NCBI GenBank assembly: GCA_038373865.1
Contig: JAXGGA010005612.1
Coordinates: 1-64,000, forward strand
Direction: 5' to 3'
DNA from: Uloborus plumipes
Lineage: Eukaryota; Arthropoda; Arachnida; Araneae; Uloboridae
Length of the DNA: 64,000 bases
Both the position numbers and the translations under genes were made by a program. This document shows positions 17,782 to 31,300 of this stretch, one piece after another. The notes below the pieces were generated by a model. That model had not been told where the DNA came from and ran no database searches. It saw nothing but the letters and a program-made list of their open reading frames with translations. The first letter of the stretch is position 1. Each line of letters starts with the position of its first letter.

Positions 17782-20313
17782 TAGTCCGTGGAGTTAGTGC
17801 AAACATATTTCATTTCCGGATACCAGTCTGAAATTTTATGTGGGGCTTAAATTCACATAGGAGGACAAAAAAACGCCGGGAGACACTTGATCAGAGGTCA
17901 TGGTCATTCCGTGATGACGTCATCAAAATGGCCGCTTTTACAGGTAAATACGTTCGTTTAACTGCTTAAAACTCCATCATAGATTGAAATATTGCAAAAC
18001 ATAAATATATCATCTGAAAGCTCTTTAAAAGAGCTATTTAGAAAGATTTAATTTTCTTTCTGAGGTCAAGTTCTCCCCTGTAATGACGTCATCAAAATGG
18101 CCGTTTTTACAGGTAAATACGTTTGTTTAACTCCCCCTAAAACTCCATCATAGATTCAAATATTGCAAAACTCAAATATATCATCTGAAAGATCTTTAAA
18201 AGAGCTATTTAAAAGGCTTAATTTTTCTTTCTAAGGTCAAGGGCCCACCTGTGATAACGTCATCAAAATGGCCGCTTTTACAGGTAACTACGTTTGTTTA
18301 ACTCCCCCTAAAACTCCATCATAGATTAAAATATTGCAAAACTCAAATATATCATCTGAAAGCTCTTTAAAAGAGCTATTTAGAAAAAAATAATTTTTTT
18401 TTCTGAGGTCAAGGGCCCACCTGTAATGACGTCATCAAAATGGCCGCTTTTACAGGTAAATACGTTTGTTTAACTCCCCCTAAAATTCCATCATATATTT
18501 AAATATTTCAAAACTCAACTATATCAACTGAAAGCGCTTTAAAAGATCTATTTTTAAAGATATAATTTTTCTTTATGAGGTCAAGGGTTCACCTGTGATG
18601 ACGTCATCAAAATGGCCGCTTTTGCAGGTAAATACGTTCGTTTAACTGCTTAAAACTCCATCATAGATTCAAAAATTGCAAAACTCAAATACATCATCTG
18701 AAAGATCTTTAAAAGAGCTATTTAGAAAGATTTATTTATTCTTTCTAAGGTCAAGGGCCCACCTGCGATGACGTCATCAAAATGGCCGCTTTTACAGGTA
18801 AATACGTTTGTTTAACTCCCCATAAAACTTCATCATAGATTCAAATATTGCAAAACCCAAATACATCATCTGAAAGCTCTTTCAAAGAGCTATCTAGAAA
18901 AATTTAATTTTTCCTTCTAAGGTCAAGGGCCCACCTGTGATGACGTCATCAAAATGGCCGCTTTTACAGGTAAATACCTTTGTTTAACTCCCCCTAAAAC
19001 TCCATCATAGATTCATATATTACAAAGCTCAAATATATCATCTGAAAGCTCTTTAAAAGAGCTATTTCGAAAGATTTAATTTTTCTTTTTAAGGTCAAGG
19101 GCCCACCTGTGATGACGTCATCAAAATGGCCGCTTTTACAGGTAAATACGTTTGTTTAACTCTCCCTAAAACTTCATCATAGATTCAAATATTGCAAAAC
19201 TCAACTATATCATCTGAAATCTCTTTAAAAGAGCTATCTAGAAAGATTTAATTTTTATTTCTATGGTCAAGGGCCCACCTGTGATGACGTCATCAAAATG
19301 GCCGCTTTTACAGGTAAATACGTTTGTTTAACTCCCCCTAAAACTCCATCATAGATTCAAATGTAGCAAAACTCAAATGTATCATCTGAAAGCTCTTTAA
19401 AAGAGCTATTTATAAACATTTAATTTTTCTTTCTAAGGTGAAGGTCCCACCTGTAATGACGTCATCAAAATGGCCTCAAATGACGTCATCACAGGTGGGC
19501 CCTTGACCTTAGAAAGAAAAATTAAATCTTTCTAGATAGCTCTTTTAAAGAGCTTTTAGATGATATATTTGAGTTTTGCAATATTTGAATCTATGATGGA
19601 GTTTTAGGGGGAGTTAAAAAAACGTATTTACCTGTAAAAGCGGCCATTTTGATGACGTCAGTACAGGTGGGACCTTGACCTCAGAAAGAAAAATTAAATC
19701 TTTCTAAATAGCTCTTTTAAAGAGCTTTCAGATGATATATTTGAGTTTTGCAATATTTGTATCTATGATGGAGTTTTAAGCAGTTAAACGAACGTATTTA
19801 CTTGTAAAAGCGGCCATTTTGATGACGTCATCACAGGTGAGCCCTTGACCTCAGAAAGAAAAATTAAATCTTTCTAAATAGATCTTTTAAAGCGCTTTCA
19901 GATGATATAGTTGAGTTTTGAAATATTTAAATCTATGATGGAGTTTTAGGGGAAGTTAAACAAACGTATTTACCTGTAAAAGCGGCCATTTTGATGACGT
20001 CATTACAGGTGGGCCCTTGACCTCAGAAAGAAAAATTAAATATTTCTAAATAGCTCTTTTAAAGAGCTTTCAGATGATATATTTGAGTTTTGCAATATTT
20101 TAATCTATGATGGAGTTTAAGCAATTAAACGAACGTATTTACCTGTAAAAGCGGCCATCTTGATGACGTCATCACGGGAGTTCATGACCCCTGATCAAGT
20201 GTCTCCCGGCGGTTTTTTGTTCTTATATATGTACCTAAGCTCTGTACCAAATTTCACACTGGTATCCGAAAGTGAAATATTTCGGCTATTTTTGTCGCTA
20301 ACTCCACAGACTA
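17782..20313. repeat. Foldback element of ~172-bp tandem units with TGACGTCA sites
   Basis: The ends TAGTCCGTGGAGTTAG and its near-complement at 20298-20313 enclose two arms of tandem units: ten site positions forward and five reversed, meeting near 19472. Each unit carries TGACGTCATC, GGCCGCTTTTACAGGTAA and a small CTCTTTAAAAGAG palindrome. Perfect TGACGTCA occurs 14 times (17915, 18084, 18427, 18599, 18769, 18941, 19113, 19285, 19457, 19481, 19653, 19823, 19995, 20164), and one unit is mutated near 18254. There is no coding content. Confidence 0.9.
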
Positions 20314-20889
20314 TAAGGGAAAATTGCATTCTAAAAAATCTCAAATATCTTTCATCACCTTTTTCTCGAAACTAACATTTTTGACATAAAGATTTTTTGA
20401 TATAAAGTTTTTAATAAATTAATTCTACTTTGAATAAATATACACATAGACAATGTTGCAACATTTTTCATGTGGAGACAGTTTCCTCCTAGTACAGTGT
20501 TTTAGATAACCTCTAATTTTCACAAAGAATAAAAGTCTTGAATTAAATTGCTACAAATTATTAAAAAATTTAAATTAAAAGTACTCCTAAATTAGAGTAC
20601 AAACTTCCTTCCCCCTTTTCTGAATTTTTATGTCCAATTAACATAATTAACAATGCGTTAATGTAATGTTACACCTTTTCACGTTATTGTCACGTTATTT
20701 CATGTTATTGTCAATACACCCTGTGTATTGACAATAACATGAAAATTGGTTCTATGAAATTTGATAAAATGTTGAAATTATTTTGTGAAAATTTTGGAAA
20801 TAAATTACTTACTATTTCTAAACTCGGAATTGTACAAGAGAGAAAAACAGTGATGAAAAAATTGGTAGTGTTAAAAACAATCCTCCTTA

Positions 20890-20976
20890 TCATTAATCGG
20901 CTGAGCCGATTAATCGGCCTATTATCAGCAACCGATTAATCGGTAATCGGCCAATTTGCTTATCGGTGCATCTCTA
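20890..20976. repeat. Solo hAT-type right end
   Basis: Repeated CCGATTAATCGG palindromes end in TTATCGGTGCATCTCTA, the usual form of a hAT end. No matching left end was found, so this is a truncated remnant. Confidence 0.5.
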
Positions 20977-21209
20977 CTTTTAACTGTAATTTATAAGGAA
21001 AATATCTGAGCCCCCCCTTAAAATTTCGCATATGGGCGCCCATGTATTATGGAGTTATTTTACACCCATCTTTCATTTTACACTATCTACTCATTACACA
21101 TAAGGCACCTGGTCTTTTGTATTCCTTTCTTCTTTCTGCAAAGTTTTCTTTCATTGATTCCTTTTTCTCCCTTTCTTGTTTTAACTATCAGTATTATTTT
21201 ATGGAAATT

Positions 21210-22803
21210 ACTAGCGGTACCCGCACGGCTTTGCCCGTGGTATAAAATTAAAAGTTCATTTGTAAAATAATTAATATAGCAGAAAAAATACTCTATTTTA
21301 GTTATAATTCAACTACAATTCCTTCAAAGTATGATATAAAAATTTGGTATGGGCCCTACACTACTTCCTTTTACGTGTACATTTCTTAGTAGATGCCTTA
21401 AGTGCTAAAATAGTGCTTGGAGGGAGTAAGATAACAATTCGAACATTTATATCCCTAGTTTGCCACGGAAAAATGCAAAAAAATGTTTTACAATGATTAA
21501 TCTCCAAAATATCGCCGATTTTAACATCATTCAGTGAATTTTTCGCAAAATATCACCAATAGCGCCAAATTGAACCCCCCCCCCAAAAAAAAGTTTTTAA
21601 AAAAATCGCAAATTTGTCGCCAAATTGGCAAAATATCGCTAATAGCGCCAAATTGAGTCCAAATAAAAAAAAAAAAATTCGCCAACTTGGCGATATGTCG
21701 CCAAATTGGCGACAAATACTTCGCGACCAAAGGCTTGGCGATATATCGCCAAGTGGTCGCGCCAATTCATCTGCATTGAAATTAACACTGATTAACTCCA
21801 AAAAAAGGGGTAAAGCATCCCCTTGTGACATTCAAATGAAACCCCAACTGGAGATGCACAAAAATAAGCCAAAAGAGAAAATAAGAACAATTTTGTTGCT
21901 CACAGAAACCAACAGAAATCTTACCAAAATTTGAAAGAAGAAGAAAGTTTCCTTTCCCAGCTTTAAAAACAAAACAATACATTTTCCGAAATGAAACACT
22001 TTAAAAAGAACGTTGCAATGTCACAATTTATACGATATTTGGTTAATCTTTGTGCTTTGGGTACCCCTTTCTCGCTAAATGGGCGATAGACGCTCCTACT
22101 ACTGTTTCTAAACGTTGCCAAAATCAATATTGCTGAAATGCGAAATCTATAAAAATGGAAAAAAAATCCGCCAAATCTTTTAATTAAGTCATTAGTATAT
22201 TGGAAACAGGGTGGCCAGAAAAATACTACGCTCCTTATTTGGGCCGAAAAAATACTACCGTAGTATCAAAAATACTACTTCTGGCAACCCTGGAAAAAAA
22301 ACGAAACAAAAATAAGTATGAACACGTAACCATAGTAACAGCATGAAAAGTTGATTTCCGTTGATAAAATAATTCATTTCATTAACCATTTTAGAATCGT
22401 TTGGATTGCTTTACTGAAGGTAAGCCTTGAATTCCGGGATTCTAAAAACAATTGTTACAGCTCTCCTGATGATCGTAGAAACTTCGAAAAAACTTCATTT
22501 TGTGCAGAAAATTTCAAGCTTTCGAATGACATAAGACTTGAAAATGTGTATAAAATATTTCTTCCCTATTTTATCGAATTTCCGCTAAGAATTCGAATAG
22601 AAAAAGAACGAAATGGAATTTTCGAAAAATCGCTTCGAGGTGCAAAACTACATGCTACAAACTAATTTTGTACCAAGTGGCATGAAAATCGACCGAACGG
22701 TTTTGGCGCTACGCGCGTAACAGACAGACAGACAGAAGGAAAGACAGAAGGAAAGACAGAAGGAAAGACAGAGAGACAAACTTTCAGCTTTATTATTAGT
22801 AGA
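21210..22803. repeat. Dispersed repeat, copy 1 (ACTAGCGGTACC ... TTATTATTAGTAGAG)
   Basis: It shares its start (ACTAGCGGTACCCGCACGG), the CTTCCTTTTACGTG core and its end (a GACAGAAGGAAA microsatellite, then TTTATTATTAGTAGAG) with 22972-24770. The class is unclear; Helentron-like or non-LTR ends are both possible. No intact coding frame. Confidence 0.65.
22207..22292. mobile_element. 86-bp MITE nested in repeat copy 1
   Basis: The ends CAGGGTGGCCAGAA and TTCTGGCAACCCTG are inverted, with an internal ATACTAC/GTAGTAT hairpin. No clear target duplication. It is absent from copy 2. Confidence 0.55.
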
Positions 22804-22971
22804 GAAGAGAAGAGATTGCTTCCAATTCATCTAGAGAAAAACTTGAAACTGCTTTTGTTTTTTATATTATGAACTTTTAATTTATTGGGGTTTATGTTCA
22901 CTCTATGGTCGGGCTACCAATAAATAAATAGTACTTATTGATGTGTTTCATTTATTACTGTACTAGCGGTA

Positions 22972-24770
22972 CCCGCACGGCTTTGCCCGTGGTATAAAAT
23001 TAAAAGTTCATTTGTAAATAAATGATATAGCAGAAAAAAATACTCTATTTTAGTTATAATTCAACTATAATTCCTTCAAAGTATGATATAAAAATTTGGT
23101 ATGGACCCTACACTACTTCCTTTTACGTGTAAATTTCTTAGTAGATGCCTTAAGTGCTAAAATAGTGCTTGAAGTGAGTAAGATAACAATTCAAACATTT
23201 GCATCCCTAGTTTGCCACGAAACAATGCAAAAAAATGTTTTACAATGATTAATCTCCTAAATATCGCCGATTTTAACATCATTCAGTAGATTTTTCGCAA
23301 AATATCGCCAATAGCGCCAAATTGAACCCAAAAAAATTTTTTTTTCGCTAAATTGATTGCCAACTTGGCGATATGTCGCCAAATTGGCGTCAAACACTTG
23401 GTGACCAAAAGCTTGGCGAGATATCGCCAAGTGGTCGCGCCAATTCATATCACTTTGGTCTGCATTGAAAGCCCTGATTACCCCATAAAAGGGGTAAATC
23501 ACCCCCTTGGGGACATTCGAATGCAACCCCAAAGATAGGTGCACAAAAATAAGCCAAAAGAAAAAATAAGAAAAATTTTGTTGCTCACAGAAACCAACAG
23601 AAATCTTACCAAAGTTTAAAAGAAGAAGAAAGTTTTCTTTCCTAACTTCAAAAACAAAATAATACATTTTCCGAAATGACATACTTTAGAAAGAACGTTG
23701 CAATATCGCAATAAGATAGAAGTAAATATACTGAAATAGAATTGAATGCCAAATTGTAAAAAAGTCGCCAAAAAAATAATTTTTAATATTGTCTTTCATT
23801 ATTTATTAAATGCAATTATTGCTGCAAATTACAGTCCAACAATAAATAATCACATTGCAAAAGTATATTTGGAGCAATTTTTTCTTTTAAACTCAACTGA
23901 TCCTAAAAATTTTAAGTATTAGTCATAGAAATTTCGTGCATTATTCTTCACAATGATAATAAAAACAATAAACATCGACAAAGATCAACCAGCAAACGAT
24001 AAATTAAAAGCTAAATTCGTTCACTCAAGCCATTTGCTGCAATTTATATTGAAATAAATTAATAATGAAGTAAAATATGTTTTGCAGACGATAAATTTAG
24101 AATGGTATCCTGTATTTTAAGGAAAGGACTCGATTTCTCATTTGATTGACAGGTGCCATCTTATCACGGTTTTTAATATTTCATTTGACTAATTTTAATA
24201 AGGCTTGGAGTTTGGATTGTTACAAAAACAAATACATTTTTAAAATTATTAAGGGAAAAAGAACGAAATAAAAACGTAACCATGGTAACAACATGAAAAG
24301 TTGATTTCCGTTGATAAAATAATTCATTTCATCTCTATTTTCAAACAAATTTTATTCGCGAGCAAAGCCATTTTAGAATCGTTTGGCTTGCTTTACTGAA
24401 GGTAAGCCTTGAATTTCGGGATTCTAAAAACAATTGTTACAGCTCTCCTGATGATCGTAGAAACTTCGAAAAAACGTCATTTTGTGCAGAAAATTTCAAG
24501 CTTTCGAATGACATAAGACTTGAAAATGTGTATAAAATATTTCTTCCCTATTTTATCGAATTTCCGCTAAGAATTCGAATAGAAAAAGAACGAAATGGAA
24601 TTTTCGAAAAATCGCTTCGAGGTGCAAAACTACATGCTACAAACTAATTTTGTACCAAGTGGCATGAAAATCGACCGAACGGTTTTGGCGCTACGCGCGT
24701 AACAGACAGACAGAAGGAAAGACAGAAGGAAAGACAGAGAGACAAACTTTCAGCTTTATTATTAGTAGAG
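22972..24770. repeat. Dispersed repeat, copy 2
   Basis: A direct-orientation second copy of the 21210-22803 repeat, colinear at both ends but with a different middle (about 23700-24270). It has a shorter GACAGAAGGAAA tract. Confidence 0.65.
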
Positions 24771-24780
24771 AGAGATAGAG

Positions 24781-25350
24781 AAAGGCCATTAATTTCGCGG
24801 GCCGTAATTTTCGCGAAAATGAATATATCGGTGATTTCGCGGGCCGAAAAGTTCGCGAATTTTGCATGTACAGAACCGAAAGTTGAAAAAGTCCAAAGTA
24901 TGTCTTTCTCATAAAGCATTTTAAGATTTTTCCTTTTGTCCGAAAATTTTCTCCCCCCATCTCCTGGCCTCCTTTTGAATGGCTTCAAAGAAGCTGGTAT
25001 AAATATTTTAGGTGAATGAGCTGTGTTCGATTAATTTTATTATTTTATACTCGAGAAATATAGTTGTATATATTATTCAAGAAATAGCCAATCATAATCA
25101 AGTATGAGCTGCCTTCTGTTACTTATATTCGAGAAATATAGTTGTATATTATTCAAGAAATAGTTTTGTCAAGAGGAGGCTTGTAACTGTGCAATAAATC
25201 ATAAAATTTTGGGGTAAGTGAAACATTTCTGATTTTTTATTATTATTTGAGGCGGGAAAAAAAAAAAAAATTCGCGAGGCCTAAATTTTCGCGATTACGG
25301 AGGGCTCGCGAAATCGCGAAAATTAAGACCTCGCGAATAAAAAGGCCTTT
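24781..25350. mobile_element. MITE with TTCGCG-rich ends
   Basis: The ends AAAGGCC and GGCCTTT are followed inward by several TTCGCG, TTTTCGCGA and CGCGAAAAT motifs in inverted orientation. No target duplication was recognised. It lies 31 bp upstream of a HINT3 exon. Confidence 0.6.
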
Positions 25351-25381
25351 ACAGTACTTATTTTTATTATTCTTTATTTAG

Positions 25382-28300
25382 GACGACAATTTTGTAGCTT
25401 TTCCCAACATCACTCCTGCTGCTAAGCATCACTACCTCATCATCCCTAAAGAACACATTAGAGATGCGAGCAAGCTTTCTGTGGAATACATCCCCAAACG
25501 TGAGTACGCTCATTTAAATTATCCCTAATTTGTTTAGAGGGGGGGGGGGGATCAGCGAGTGAAATATTGTCAAGTTCGAGTTGGTCTTTACTTCAATTAA
25601 AGTCATAGACAAACATTTATCCATAAAAAAGTCAACATTTTTCTTTTTTTGAACTGATCCACTGTACACCAAAAAGTGAAAACAAAAAAAAAAGTGTACT
25701 TTTGTTAATAAAACCTAGCTTTTTTCTGACAAAGAAGAGTCTGATAAATGATTAGACCAAACTAACCGATAAAGTAGGGGAAAAAATCTGTAAACTCTCG
25801 ATTAACGGAATAGGGTGGCACGGTACAATAGGTAATCCGAAAAAATAGGTAAAAACGATACTACTGTATGCAATAGCTAAAAAATATCAATAACGCTCAC
25901 ATCTATATTTAAATTATAGCTAAAAACGATAACATTAAATAAAAAAAATATCTGTAAAAGCCAAAAACGAACAATAACACTCACACATTAATAATAATGG
26001 AATTAGTAACCATATTATTAGCACATATATGAAATTTTTACAGAGCAAAAAAAAAAAAAAAAATCGGTATTTTTTTTTTTTTTGTTTTGTTTTTTACTTC
26101 TCGATTTCTGATTGAAGTTTTTTTAGCAGTATCTTGTCACTTACTGCTTCTCTAAATATTTATTAAGTCCGTCGACCTGAGAGAGAACTGCTTCGTAGCT
26201 GATTTTAAAATGGGTGCAAGCTGGGCTAAGTAAAAATGGGTGCATTTTTTTTACATTCTGTTAATCATCACCGAAAGAAAAAAACAATGCAAAAGCTACG
26301 CGAAAAATCAGGAGTTTACTGTATCGAGAATAAAATCAATGGTTACTCAAGTGATATCAAATAATCATAAACAAAATACTGTGAATTAAAATTGATGAAT
26401 GACGTAGAATTCTTCAAACTATGTCAAAGGATTCTTCAAATAAATTTCCAATATTATTGTGGGGGTTCGATATCCGCATGGCAATTTTTTCATCTCACAA
26501 TTCAGTAAGGGTGATTTTTGAGGCAAATTAAACAAAGGCGATGTCAAGCTTTCTCATTGTGATGTTTTTTCTGTCTAGAAAACCTCCCTAAATCTTAATA
26601 AAAAGCTTTTGGCTGTTCTTCAAAATAGTGGTGCTCAATTTCCGGCCTGTGGGCCATAAGCAGCCAGTGAATCTAATCCATGTGTCCAGTTGTTATGCTG
26701 AGTGTTTCGAATCCAAAACTATTTTGCAAACCTTACAAATAGTCTATCATCATTCGGTATCAAGAAACTGATACAAATTTGGAGCCAAATAGTCAGAAAT
26801 GGGTATCTACAAAACAAACGGAAACTTTGGTTTAATAAAATAAGTATGAAGCAATATACAGAAAAAAAAATATTCTTGGTTTGTAATTTTCTTCCTTTTC
26901 CATGTTTTAACATGTCATCTAGACAAAAATTAAACAAGTTACCACTGCTTTAGAAAAATATCCATACTTTATTTTCTGGCGTATTTTTCCTCTTTATGTC
27001 TTTTTTGAGCTATCAAGATTGCTTATTGATTTCACTTTGCCTGAGAAAGGATATTTCTCAATCTATTGTCTTTGTAGTTGGTAGATAGTGAGTCACATAA
27101 TCCATTGTGGAGTGACTAGAGATGTAAAATTTCCGGAAATTTTGAAGTGATGGAAAAAACCGGTTTTTTTCCTGTTTTTTTCCGGAAAAATTGGAAAAAA
27201 ATGAAAAATTGACTTTTTTACAATTAAAAAGAGAGTTTTTTAATAGTTTTGTTTTTCTTGGACCATTTAAAAGGTTAATCATTAAAAATATATGCAATCA
27301 ACACATATTATTTTTCCTGATGGCAGAAATACGCATAATTAGGTAGGTTTTAAAAGGAAAAAAATAGCCCTTCTGTTTTATGACTCAAAGCTTTCTTGGT
27401 CAAACCCCACAAATGAATCATATCGTCATTTCACTGTTAATATTGGTCTAACCCTTAGAATTAAATTTTTTAATTTAGATTGTCTTTAAAACTTAAAATA
27501 ATAAGTAGATACTTTCAAACATCAGTAATAGTGTTTGAAAGAAAAATCAGAATGATTTTTCTCCCTTGCAATATAACCTCACTATCTAAAAATGAAAACT
27601 ATTGAGCTGTGGTTTTTCCCCACCCAATCTAAATCCAAAAAAAAATTAAATGACTTTTTTTTAAACCTTTCTAATAGAAAACTATAAACTGCGTAATGGT
27701 TTCTAAACCTGAACAAAATTTAAACTGGAGTTTTAACTTACTCTACTGCCTTGCTAAGCACTATAGTCGTACTCCAACTTTTCAACAAAACCAAAGTTAT
27801 TTACCAGAGGTTGCTCTCTGCTACGTATGTGTTATTAATAAAATGTTTTGTAGTCATTTGTGATTTGAAACTTTTTTTTTAATCTGCTGAATCAGTCATC
27901 ACAACGAAATATATGTAGACGCAGCTCTTTAAAATGCAATATGTCAGTTTGAGCTCAATTGCAGATTCTACTATGTGTTTAGCAAGCACGGCAATATACA
28001 TTTAGTTCGCATAGTCAGCGGAAACCTCGTTTTGTGGCTGAAGTTCATTTCATGAAGAAGTAAAATTAGTTTAGCTTATTCAGTAAAAGGACGTTGGTTT
28101 TGTTAAAGAAGTTTCTGTGTAGAGTTGTTGTTTTGAGAGAGTTTTAATAGTTGATAGCGTTGAATTCTGCTTGGAATTTGCAACAAAGGAAAGTATACTT
28201 ACTTTAATACAGTTTTTTATTACTATTTAGTTATTTATTTTATATTTTGTGCTACTTTAAATACACAGAACGTTAATAATTATTATCTTAGTACGATTTG

Positions 28301-31300
28301 AACTCTGAATTGTTAGACATAAAAAATCTTAGAAAGATATAAACTATTTAAATTAAGTTATTAAATTTTTTGTAAATATGCTGTCATAATGTTAGTAATA
28401 TTGCATATTAATATAAAATTTTGGAAAATATCTAAATACCAAAAGGAAATTAACAATTTTTAACAGAAAATTGATAAATCTATGATATAAAATTAAATAT
28501 GTATGTGACAGTTTATTTTATACATACACAAAGTAGAGGAAGTACATAAAGAAAATCAGTTAAAAAGTGAGGTAATGCATTTTGTATGAAAGAATTCATA
28601 TTAATAAATGAAAATTTTTGTGCATAAGCACTTATCAATAATGAAATAATTTTACCTTTCAGTGGCGATATGTAATTTTTCATAAGAAATAATTTATGTA
28701 CTTTTAATATCAAAAATACACTAATAGTAGGCCAATTATAAAATCTGTTGTGTTTACAAAAGTTGGAATTTAATCAGAATTATTTTTTTACCTAATTGAG
28801 CAGTGGTTCACTTATTACAAAATATTAAAATGTGTTTTTAACATAAATTTCTGTACTTATTTACTATTGCTTTAACATTTTCAATTAAAAATTGTGCTGT
28901 CCTAGAGTAGAGAACGTAATGTTTATAAAATGGCCAATATTCAAGTATTTCCTTAAAAACTGGATAAATTTTATTTATCTTTTTTTCTGCTTTCCAAGCT
29001 GAAAATTATCGGGGAGTATGACCAGAAATTGAACATTTTAGCACAATTTCAGTATCCAAATTTCATAATTATCCTAAAAAACTAGTATTTTGTACACGAT
29101 TAAAAAAAAAATGCTCTTTGATACCTGCAATGTAATTAAATAAGGAAAAAAAAAACGAAAATAATGGCTATATGCTTTTGCATCAAGATGTTTAGGGGAT
29201 TTAAATGAAAAACAAAAATGCAGGATTCAATAAATTAACGCTTCTAACAATTATACAAACAAAAGATTTTCGAGTCATTTCTTTCTTAAAAATTAAATGG
29301 AAAAATTCAATTTTTCCGGAATGGAAATAAACCTCCTCGGAAAAAAACGGAAAAAAAACGGTTTTTTTCCGAAAATTTCCAGTTTTTTTCCGACCATTTT
29401 CATCTCTAGGAGTGACTAATCAAGTTCATGAAAACAGTAGAAATAAATATCGTCTGTTTTTTTTTTTCACACATGTAAATGCACTCATTTTTAAAAACTA
29501 CTAAGTGGACAGCTGTTCTGAACACATGTGACAAACTGGCTTAATTGAGAGATACTGTCCCCTGTATCTCCACTTCCACGACTTGGACATGTGGTTGAAA
29601 TGTCTCCAGCCTCCTATATCTATGGTAAACTGCTTAATGACTGATGACAGGACTTTTGTGCCCACAGATTTAACCTGTAGCTTACCTGCATGTACTCAAA
29701 GGGTATTTAAAGCCCCTTGGGCATCAAACCTGTAATTTTCTGATTTAGTGGCATAGCCAGGAATTTTTTTTTTTTTGGGGGGGGGGGATATATTTAAATT
29801 TCAAAGGGGGATATGGCTTAGTTTTAGTTCTTTTCTATAGCCAAAAAAGAAAAAGTTCTGAGTTTAGGAGGGAGTTACATCCCCAAATTCTTTCCCCTGG
29901 ATACACTACTGCACTGATCACAAGTCTGATGCCCCAAACCACAAGGTCCACTCCCCCCCCCCCCTGCCTGAGTAACATATACAGCCGACGCTCGTTATAA
30001 CTGCCACACATTATAAAGAGCATCTCTATATAATGACCAGTGGGAAAAGTCCCAACTTTATCTCTATAAACTGCTCATCAAACGTCGACTGTATGACACA
30101 TGAGTTCACATATCACTACAGAGAACATCCTTATTATAAATGCAGAGACTGGCTGGAAAGAAAAGAGTGGAAAGCACAGGCCTAGATCATAAAATCAGAC
30201 AAAAGAAAACTCTAAAACTACTCGTAATACTAAATCCTATACAGATGTTTTCCACTAAAAAATTACAATGTACTTTTTAGGTAGATCACAAACCCATACA
30301 AGCTTCCTCGTTTTAATATAATACATTTTAATGAACTTTAATATTTATTGTTAAAAGTATGAACTAAAATTCAGGCTTTTTCTTTTTTTCATTAGTGCGA
30401 ATGATGGAAGCAATTGGGAGAAATGTACTTGCTCAACAAGGAGCTGGAGCAAAATCACAAAGGTAAAAATAAACATTTTTTAGTTTACAAATCAAATCAA
30501 GAATAGACTGTGATCTATTATTTTTAATTTTTTCACGTTTATATCCAGATGGTTTTGCCCTTTCAGTTTTGAAATTGATTGAATAATTTTTTTTCTGAGT
30601 ATCTTTGGTAATGGAGAGTCAGGTATTGCACCCTGAAATGTTATCCACGCGTCCAAAATAAACTTCCTCAGGATTGAACTAACGATAACTAATGATGATA
30701 CTAAGTTAGTTTGTATATGCTTCTATTGTGTGATTAAAAAAAAAGTTTTAATAACAAGTGCTGCAATTACTTGACATTGTTATTTTTAGTTTGATTTTAA
30801 AAAAGGGTACAGGATGTTCATTTCTCACGTACAGTTGAGTCTTGATAACTCAAAACTTTATAACTTGAACATTCCTTTATCTGGAAGGGCTTGTTGGGTC
30901 CACAGACGCTTGAGAAGGCAGAGGGAACTAACTTTCTATAACTCGAACTTTCAACAACTCGAAGCTCTCAGCCGGTCCCTTGGGACTTCGAGTTATCAAG
31001 ACTCAACTGTATGTTGTATGTGAACTATATACAGTAGACGCCAGTTAATTGAATCAGTCTCTATTGAAAAGTAAGACAGAAGCACTCATTTAGTTTTTAC
31101 TTATTTCAAAAAATTTTCTTTGGAATCAGGTTAGGCTAAATCTCCTTATAGCATTTGAAGTCGCTATACTCAAGATAATCCAACAGACATAGGTTGCCTA
31201 CATTTTTTTTAACAGTTTATATTTGAATACACACTATGATTGGTCCTCAACATAGTTTACATACATACAGATCAGAAATAGTTATGGCAAAGCTTAAAAT

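Larger units (their letters stand above)
14964..21044. mobile_element. 6.1-kb hAT-type element with nested transposons
   Basis: The ends CATGGGCGCCCATA and TATGGGCGCCCATG are inverted. They are flanked by an exact 8-bp duplication TATTATGG (14956-14963 and 21045-21052), which is the hAT signature. No transposase of its own was recognised, so it is non-autonomous or decayed. Inside lie a pogo/Tigger element, a foldback array and a stray hAT end. The perfect duplication shows that the outer element still has its original boundaries. Confidence 0.85.

Noticed and set aside
17782..20313. Regularly spaced repeats that might suggest a CRISPR array
   Set aside because: The whole ~172-bp unit is repeated, without unique spacers, and the orientation flips mid-array in a eukaryotic genome. 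It is a foldback transposon.
14594..25381. Upstream HINT3 exon(s) with the N-terminal Cys motif
   Set aside because: Looked for in all frames by eye and not found. The exon may lie left of the window or be missed.
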